Source: Poronia punctata
Taxonomy: Eukaryota; Ascomycota; Sordariomycetes; Xylariales; Xylariaceae
Reading direction: 5' to 3'
DNA: 64,000 nt
Assembly: GCA_022579005.1 (NCBI GenBank)
Contig: MU401463.1
Coordinates: 1 to 64,000, forward strand
Part shown: positions 57,032 through 64,000 of the stretch, in pieces
Layout: every line of letters starts with the position of its first letter
Position numbering within the stretch: position 1 is the first letter of the stretch
The notes under the pieces: generated by a model
Told to the model about the DNA's origin: nothing
The model's input: only the letters and a program-made list of their open reading frames with translations
The model's database searches: none
Program-made: the position numbers and the translations under genes

Positions 57032-57826
57032 TTAATCTTCTTCGTCGTCACCACCGTCGGCGACTGCGGCCGGGGCAGCAGTGTTCTTTCCGCTCGTAGG
57101 CACGTCGACGCCAACGATAGCCTTGGAGCTCGGCTCCTCAACAGCATCGTCGTCTTCTTCAAAACCTGCCTCGGCGTCATCCTCATCGTCGAACACGTCG
57201 TCTTCCTCTTCTTCTCCAGCATCCTCCTCATCCTCTTCGCCGTCATCGGCGCCTTGCTCTTCGACTGTCTTCTGTTTCTTTTTAGGAGGAGCGTCGGCTA
57301 TAAGAAGAAAACGTCAGAAAATGATACACGAGTTGGTCACAAGTTGCGACGGCATAATCATAGTGCGCTTTTGTCAACGGGGGCACATCAACCCGGAGCG
57401 AAGACTTACTCGTTACGCCATTCTTCTTCTCTGGCTCTGCTTCTTCCTCGTATTCCTCCTCTTCCTCATCAACATCGTCATCTTCTTCTTCTGACACGTC
57501 TTCATCGCCCTCAGATATGCTAATGCGCACACCATTATTAGCTTTGGGAACACAAGGTACGTGGGTGGATGATGTCCTAGGTCCGCGGCCCATCGAGACG
57601 ACACAACACCGACAAGAATTAGGCGAAGCCAGCCAGAGGTGTTTGCACGCCTCAATGGCTATGAATTACGGCGGGTTCAATGCATTGCACAGCTGGAACC
57701 GGCAAGAAGGATCGCTAATGGTGGAAGGCATGGCACTTACTATTCTTCTTCATCTTCGCTTTCGTCGCTGGGAAGCGCAACAAGCTCCTCTTCCTCCTCT
57801 ACCTGCTTCCTCTTGCGTGTGGTCAT
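57032..57826 (-). CDS. Highly acidic small nuclear protein, function unknown
   Basis: Three minus-strand exons, 57826-57741, 57519-57410 and 57297-57032, give 153 residues. It starts MTTRKRKQVEEEEELVALPS, then YISEGDEDVSEEEDDDVD, a basic PPKKKQKT patch (likely nuclear localisation), and long Asp/Glu runs to the end, with one less acidic island SSKAIVGVDVPTSG. Intron 1 is 221 nt; the acceptor GCATTAG (57520) is the one that keeps frame and avoids an immediate stop. Similar short acidic proteins, from memory, occur throughout Pezizomycotina and are unannotated. A histone-chaperone-like role is possible for such composition, but no chaperone motif is seen, so none is assigned. Confidence 0.75.
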
Positions 57827-60675
57827 TTTGAAGACAAGTTCTTAGGGAATACAAACGAGAGGATACGTGTATATGATAAAAGCTAGGTTACACGGGGTAA
57901 CGATGGATGCGTGTATAGAAGCAATTGGGATAGATAGAAAGGACGGGAAGGAGCAAGAAAGAGGGAAAAAGTAGAGAGAGAAGAGACAGGAGAGCTTGGA
58001 GAGGTAGGGGGAACGCTGTCGCGTCTGGAGGAAGGCTGCTGGCAAGAGAGGATGTGCTGATAATAAAACAGAGGGGTGTGGGGTTAGAGTTGTGATTTAC
58101 CTAGTCTCCGGTCACGTAGTATAATATAAGGGACAAGCTAGGGGCTGCGGGGGTGTGAAATACGGCGCAACGAGAGCGAGAAAGGAGAAGACAGAGGATG
58201 AGGAGCGGGGGGTATGGAAAGCGTCAGCGCGCGGGTGGGTGAGAGAGGGATCGAGCTCTCAGGGCAGCTCTCCCCAGCTTTGCTTTTTGGGGTCTTCTCT
58301 GCCTGCCTTCGCCGGGAGGCCGTACGAGTACTTACTACTGGTACTCAGGTACCCAGCTTACAGTAGTCCTACAGTACTTACTTATGTTCAGCCGGCTAAC
58401 TGGATCAGCCCGGGGGTGGAGGTTAGCAGGGGAATATGGGGGACATGGAGAAGCGAAAGCAACAGGAAGAGGACGAAGAGAAGTGGGAGCGCGTCTGGGT
58501 GTGAGTGGGAATGTACCGTGGTGTGTGCTGTTACGTACAGTCTACAGCATGTCTAGGTGAGCAGGGTGCGCACCTAGGTCGGTCGCGGTTTTACCTAGGT
58601 AATTTACGGTAGTGAGGATTGTAAGAAAGGGACAGCAGGCGTCATTGTGACCCGTAAGTCTGCCGGTTATATTGGCGATGTTGCCAAAACAGCGCCGGAC
58701 ATTTTACATAACGCTTGCATTTGGGTGGTGCTGTCTTGTCGCAGAGAATATATACCTCGTGTTTCAACAGTTGAAGTCACTTCAGGCAGGACAGGTATTG
58801 GGGCGATACAATCGCTTTACTTTGAAGGAGGTACCGGATCGCCTCTGCTCGGCGTTGGAGAAGGGGGATAGCGTTATGCGGTGCCGTAGTTGTACTTGTA
58901 CGTATGCGTGTGGTGGTCGAAGAGCTACCTATGATCCCGATTTGGAGCTCCAGCTGGCTTGGCAGGCCCCGGCGCGCCTGGCCAGACAGAAAGAACCCCA
59001 AGCCTGTAGGGCCCCCAAGCATCGGGACTCAGAGCTGGCCTGGCCAGAGGGTCCTCTTCAAGGCAAGCTCTATCTAGTCTACTCGTAAATAATCCCAGGT
59101 ATGCGACTCGGTGTTCGGCAAAGCCAGTAGGTAAATAGTACGTCTCGCTTGATTGGTCCGAAAAAGCAGGTGCAACACGGGAATACCAACTTCTGATGCA
59201 CGTGCAGGTAAAGGTAGTGACCTGTCTAGGAAGAGGTTAAGGCACTCTGTCAGTGTCAAGAAGCTCGGGCCCTTGGCGCAATAGGATACGGAGAAAGAGT
59301 GACGCACAGCGAGGGGGAGGCGACGTTTGTTGCTCTGGTGGGTAGTCGCGCTTTGACGGTCATATCTGTCCGCAACGGCCCGCTCGCATCCTGAGAGCGA
59401 AGACGGGACCAAAGCTCCATTCCATCCATGTTTCCATTCATGTTCAATAACTGCAATTGGGAGTGTGTTGTGTAGTTTTGGGAAGTACAGATAAAACGAG
59501 CTTAAATATAATCACAACTCGTCAGAAAGCGCGTTATTGTACACGATTTTGGAAACCCGGAATGGGGAAGTATGTTAAATCACCGCAAGTTTCCATCCGA
59601 ACACCTCGTGAGCCAACGGCTGTACGTTGCGTATGAGATGAGCAGTTTAAAGCGATCGGTGTAGATAAAGATAAAACCCCAGGTCGTCACATATGAGACA
59701 TTTTTTTTGGTAATAAGTGAGGAATTTCAACTTGGAAGGCATGCGCTTAGTTCCACTTGCTCCTAGCTGCTGACTGATCGATGGCTCTTGAATTACATGC
59801 CGCGTATACCTGCGTGTCGTCGGTGGGAGGGTTAACGCACTTATGTTCTTAGCATAACTAAATGCAGTATTATTTGATCGCACCGTCGTCTCGAGGTGTT
59901 AAAGCCTACCGGCTGTGTGTGCGAAGAAATCCATCTGGTAGAAGTTGGGATAGGTAGTCGAGGCTTCAACCTTGACTTCCGAAATCTAAGCATTCTGGAC
60001 AAGGCATTTACACGTACATGTGGGACGCTCGATCGGATCGTAGGGATGGGATTCAGCGGCTTAGTCGCCATTATAAGTCAGGATATACTTGAGTTGGTAT
60101 TGGGGAAATTGCCATGACGACATTTGACATACGGAGGTTCCCACCTGAACGGGTTGACAAATGCTCAGAATAGGATCGTGTTCCCGCGCTTCCGATCTTT
60201 ATTTCCCATAATGGGGCGCGTCGCAGGGCTTTTCCCTTCGAGCTACTGCAGGTACCAAGCGCTATAACTCATCCTACGAGTAAGAGCAGTCGGCGCCCGG
60301 TACCTCACGAATGACTTCGTGGAGGAAATTGCGCGGCCTGAGTACCGAGGTAATGGATAAAGGCTTCTTACTAGGTAGTATCTAGTATCTACACCTATCT
60401 CTATCCGTAGTACTAACACATACGTGTATACTGCCTACAGTACAAAGCGAGGCAAAGGTAGAAAATATAATATCACATATGTTCGTAGCTCGTTTTGCGC
60501 CAAAACTGGAATATTACGGCGCAGGCGCCGCCCCGCACGCACAGGTTAAGCGGCGTCAATACCCTCTGTGAAACGAGAGGTGTAAGTTTTTCATGATAGC
60601 CTGTAATCCTTTTAACCCGCACTCCAAATTGGTATACCGGAGCTTGCAAATCACTTGGTTAACCTAGGTAAATAC

Positions 60676-60900
60676 CTACCTGATCATTAGCTCTTGGTCA
60701 AATCTCTTTAATACGAGATGTCGCACTTTGACCCAATAGTCAAACCATGTCATAGCTTTTTGCGCGGAGTCGCTTTCCTTGGTAATAAAGCGGAAGAGGC
60801 TTATCCCGCTATCCATTCTCTGCCACAAAATCAATATCGCCCTAGGTAAGGTTTCTTTTCTTAAGTAAATAGACTCTGGCCGGCGTTTATATAATACCAT
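60676..60900 (-). other. Candidate ORF or gene fragment (74 codons)
   Basis: ATG-initiated minus-strand frame with protein-like composition (RRPESIYLRKETLPRAILIL, WFDYWVKVRHLVLKRFD). It ends at AGGTAGGT, which could be a donor site rather than a true stop, but no convincing following exon was found. Family unknown. It could be a fragment of a decayed gene. Confidence 0.2.
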
Positions 60901-61625
60901 GGAAATACCCTACTTGTCGAGGGCTTACGCCGAGTCAAACTGGTGCGGTAACGGTTACGTTTTAAGACGTCCGCTTTCATACTCGTAAATGCACATATTG
61001 TATACTGGCGCAAAAGCCCCCTGGCTAGCAGCCCCCTGCTGCTCGGGTGTTGATACCTCATTGTAAGCTTCTATAAAAAGACGGACTTTAGGGCTTGATG
61101 GCTCGTTGGCAGAGCGACATGTACAGCATTTCGCCTCATCACAATGAGGTTAGGATCACTCCTTTCAAGACCCCAAAGCTGCGCAAAACCCCCATGAAGT
61201 ATACTAGTCCCGGTAGGGACAGTACTCAGGTTACCCTTTAAGGCTCTGCGTCAAGAGTGCCGATTTGAAATAGGAGTTGCAGTATTTCACACCGGATGTG
61301 ATGCTGCCGTCTTGGACATGGTCACACGAGATGGGTAGGTCACAGGTCGGTTAACCTAGGGTATCGTGCTACGGGCCTTTCCAGCAACAACGCCCAGTGG
61401 GCATGACAACGGCTGAAATATCTATTTCGTTATTTGCCGCTGGCTAGGCTAGGACGTACAATCGACCCGGTTGGTGATTCTCCTTGCGAGACGCCTGCGT
61501 AGATGATAGTAGGAAGTACCGATGATGAGTGGGCTGGCGGCGTCCGGAGCCAGTCATTGTGGTGCGAGAAGCGAGAAAAAGTTGTAGTAGGGCCCTACGC
61601 TGTGCGACACTGGTAGGAAAGTACC

Positions 61626-62325
61626 ATGCAGGCACAGGCAGGAGCAGCCTATACTTTTCCGCTCATTCCAATACTTAGTTCTTCAGGCGATCAACTGCTC
61701 CATTACATAAAGTATTTTCATCTCAAGCTTGACACCTCGGGGAAGCCAATATTCACCTGGATGTCCAATGCCGCATTGTCGGTAGTGCTTCAAAGTTCAG
61801 TCTACCGTTAACGGCCCGGTCCGCCCCAACTTTCTCAGCCAGTGGGGTCCCACGTGCTTTGCTGCAGAGGATTGATACTCGGGGGCTACTCGTAATATGG
61901 CCTGTTATACCTTGTGGGCAAGTGACAAGAATTACATACAGGATATCATCAAGAGTAAACCGCGCTGCCAAAGAGCCTCTGATCACAAATACGAAGAAGT
62001 CTTGGACTTGGACCTACCAATCACAAATTGGAAGAAAGAACTTCGACCAGCAAGTTTAGTTCATAACCTTCCAACGAATGCATACTCGTAGACGACTATT
62101 GAACTTCTCAGCATTTGATATATTTAATGAGTAGAGTTTATGCCGACCATTGCCCCAATGCGCGTAAAATTACATAGCGGCCCCCCTTCCGTTGTGAATC
62201 CGCTTGGATGCACCGATTTCGCAACAATACAGCTCGGCTTTTCCGATTTTGACATTTTAGCTGGTTTAACTACCACTTCACAGCAAGACGTAATAAGAAT
62301 ATACAAAGTTCTCAGGACTGGCTAA
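61626..62325 (+). other. Three successive small ATG-initiated ORFs, unsupported
   Basis: Plus-strand frames at 61626-61811, 61897-62091 and 62140-62325 (60-64 codons each). The second (HKYEEVLDLDLPITNWKKEL) and third (PPSVVNPLGCTDFATIQLGF) read somewhat like protein. I could not join them by convincing splice sites and recognise no family. They may be chance frames or debris of one gene. Confidence 0.15.
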
Positions 62326-64000
62326 AAAACGGAAAAGAGAATATGGTCCGCTCTTTCAACCGCCTATGAACTGACAACATATACTCCCTCTTCCGCCGTA
62401 TATCTGTATCTGAACTATGTAGTTAGAGCTGGATTAGTTAGCATTGAAACATATTGAAAATAGGACCATTTACGCATATGTGTAAGACTAGATAGCTAAC
62501 AGCACGATGGTTTGCAAAGGATCAGTTAAGACCCAAGGCCAAAAAGTCCCGGGGCCCTTCCACCGCTTCTCGCTCTGACGTTAGCGAGTAAAGGAAACAA
62601 GAACTCGCAAAATACGAGACATCGATATGATCAGCTGCTTCAGGTACGGACAACGGCCCAGAATGGCAGAGTAACGTGGAACGTGGAAAGCGGCGTGCCA
62701 ATTGCCGGGTGGCTCTGGTCGACCCTAAAACAACATTCTGACCTGCATATACTGAGTAGATTGAAGCCAACGGGGCCTCGACATCAACTTCTCGACAGTC
62801 AGATTCAATGTAGGTATGTATGTAGCAGACTAGGCCACGGACGTGAGGACGGTTATGCACGTGGGAGATATTATCGGCAATATTTAACGACGTTTTCCCA
62901 CTCTTGTCTCCCACTCTTGTCTCCAGAGTGTCAACCTCTCAGAAATCGTGCCTGCAACCTGCTGTCACACTAAGTCAAAAAGGAGACTGACCCAAGATTG
63001 CACAGAGGAGCAACTTTTATGCCTGCCCGCCTCAATATCATGAAGAAAGCTTTAATTTTGTAGATTAACGAGCTTCTGTCAGGAACCTCCAGCTTCAGAA
63101 TGGCTAAGTTAGCTCCTTGTTCTCCAGATCTACAAATTTCCAGCTGAAAGCCGGGACCCACCGAAGGTCCATCTTGGACAAAACTGGCCCACGGAAAAAT
63201 CAAGATAGTCACCTAGAGGCTAGCTGGCACCATCGTGAGGTGAGAACGCTATTTTATTCCGGTGTTCCAATTCCCTTTAGCTTCTTTCTGTAACCTGATA
63301 TGTGGGCCACCCGGGCAGCCCGTGGTGGGCTTCCGAGCACAACAAATTCCCATGTGGATGCGTATGAATGGAAGGTAGAGATGATGGTTGTTGAAAGTTC
63401 CTGGTTATTTGCTTTTTTCAAATATAATCTATTTCCCAGCTATGCTCAGTTTTCTCATTTACTCGTATACAGTAATTAGTAATAGGCCGAGAACGGCACG
63501 ACCTCCTCCTTTCCCAAAAATCCAAATTTCTCGCCGGGAATAGCCAATATCAAGAGAACCCTGCCTCAATCAAAGCGTCATACATACTATTGCCAACGAG
63601 GTAGCCCAACTCCTTCTTCCGGCTACCTAACCAGACCTGAGCTAGTCAAATTGACTTGTGAGATGACGGCCCTGGTTTGGTTTGGAATTTGGCCCTCTTC
63701 TTCCATTTCGTTTCCTCTTCAGTGACATACCGCGGCCCCCAACCAATCATGACACGAAAAGTTAACTGGGTAGGCCTCTTGCCAAGCCGCGGAATGCAAT
63801 CCTGGCCTGCATCCACCTCGCTGGAACTGGCGTTGGCTCTTGCTTGGTGAAGATTCCTACCCTACCAGAACCCTACGTACATGTCAGACCAAGCACTGTA
63901 CTCCGTATTACCTGGAGACTACAGGATTCAGGAGTAAGTACCTCCTACATACGTACACGTATCTGGTCGTCTGCGAATGTCTGCACCGAGAGGTCAAAAT

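Larger units (their letters stand above)
57827..64000. other. 6.2-kb gene-poor right end, no gene supported
   Basis: Only short frames on both strands, none with a recognised domain. It includes three ACCTAGGT palindromes (58572-58579, 58593-58600, 60662-60669) and many TACCTA/TAGGTA words. Composition is ordinary apart from the A/T-rich patches near 59460-59540 and 63400-63480. Two weak ORF candidates are listed separately. A frame from 58678 (MLPKQRRTFYITLAFGW...) with one hydrophobic stretch was also noted but not supported. Confidence 0.4.

Noticed and set aside
61089..61176. tRNA-like sequence (GGCTCGTTGGCAGAGC resembles a D-arm)
   Set aside because: No seven-base anticodon loop on a proper stem and no GGTTCGANTCC-type T-arm; acceptor pairing is imperfect.

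Overview
The window is nuclear DNA of a filamentous ascomycete (Pezizomycotina, probably Sordariomycetes; this placement is inference). The reasons are short GT-AG introns, mostly 50-135 nt; single genes with fungal-type architectures (F-BAR/muniscin adaptor, NACHT STAND protein, SH3 membrane protein, CYP52-like P450); long gene-poor spacers; and a Tc1/mariner element decayed to extreme AT richness, as expected from repeat-induced point mutation (RIP). Exon structures were rebuilt by hand by joining reading frames across canonical splice sites. They are predictions. No rRNA, convincing tRNA, CRISPR array or operon was found.

Layout. 0-3.2 kb: an AT-rich edge, an uncharacterised type I membrane protein (+) and an EXPERA-domain protein (-). 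4-7.2 kb: a 1069-residue NACHT protein (-). 9.9-11.8 kb: a P450 (+). 12.6-17.5 kb: divergent TAM41 (-) and MAD1 (+). 18.1-19.4 kb: a short-chain dehydrogenase (-). 21.6-24.5 kb: a sulfotransferase-like protein (+) converging on a CDK-like kinase (-). 24.9-26.3 kb: the dead Tc1/mariner element. 26.8-39 kb, all on the + strand: SYP1, an amino-acid permease, an aldehyde dehydrogenase and a cPLA2-type phospholipase. 40-42.2 kb: a divergent mitochondrial pair, mL44 (-) and a 91-residue complex I subunit candidate (+). 46.4-48.3 kb: a single-pass SH3 protein (+). 49.3-55.8 kb: an MFSD5-like transporter (-), then the divergent ribosome-biogenesis pair SSF1 (-) and RRP3 (+). 57-57.8 kb: a very acidic protein (-). 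The last 6.2 kb has no gene I can support.

Functional links are modest. Most genes are unrelated housekeeping functions. The two divergent pairs are exceptions: each joins two genes of one process across roughly 510-540 bp, which suggests shared control. The P450, dehydrogenases and sulfotransferase are spread among housekeeping genes and do not look like a secondary-metabolite cluster. The least ordinary features are the NACHT protein with an eroded ankyrin-like tail, the kinase lacking its catalytic-loop Asn, the RIP-type transposon with intact inverted repeats, and the complex I gene whose start codon is alone in its coding exon.
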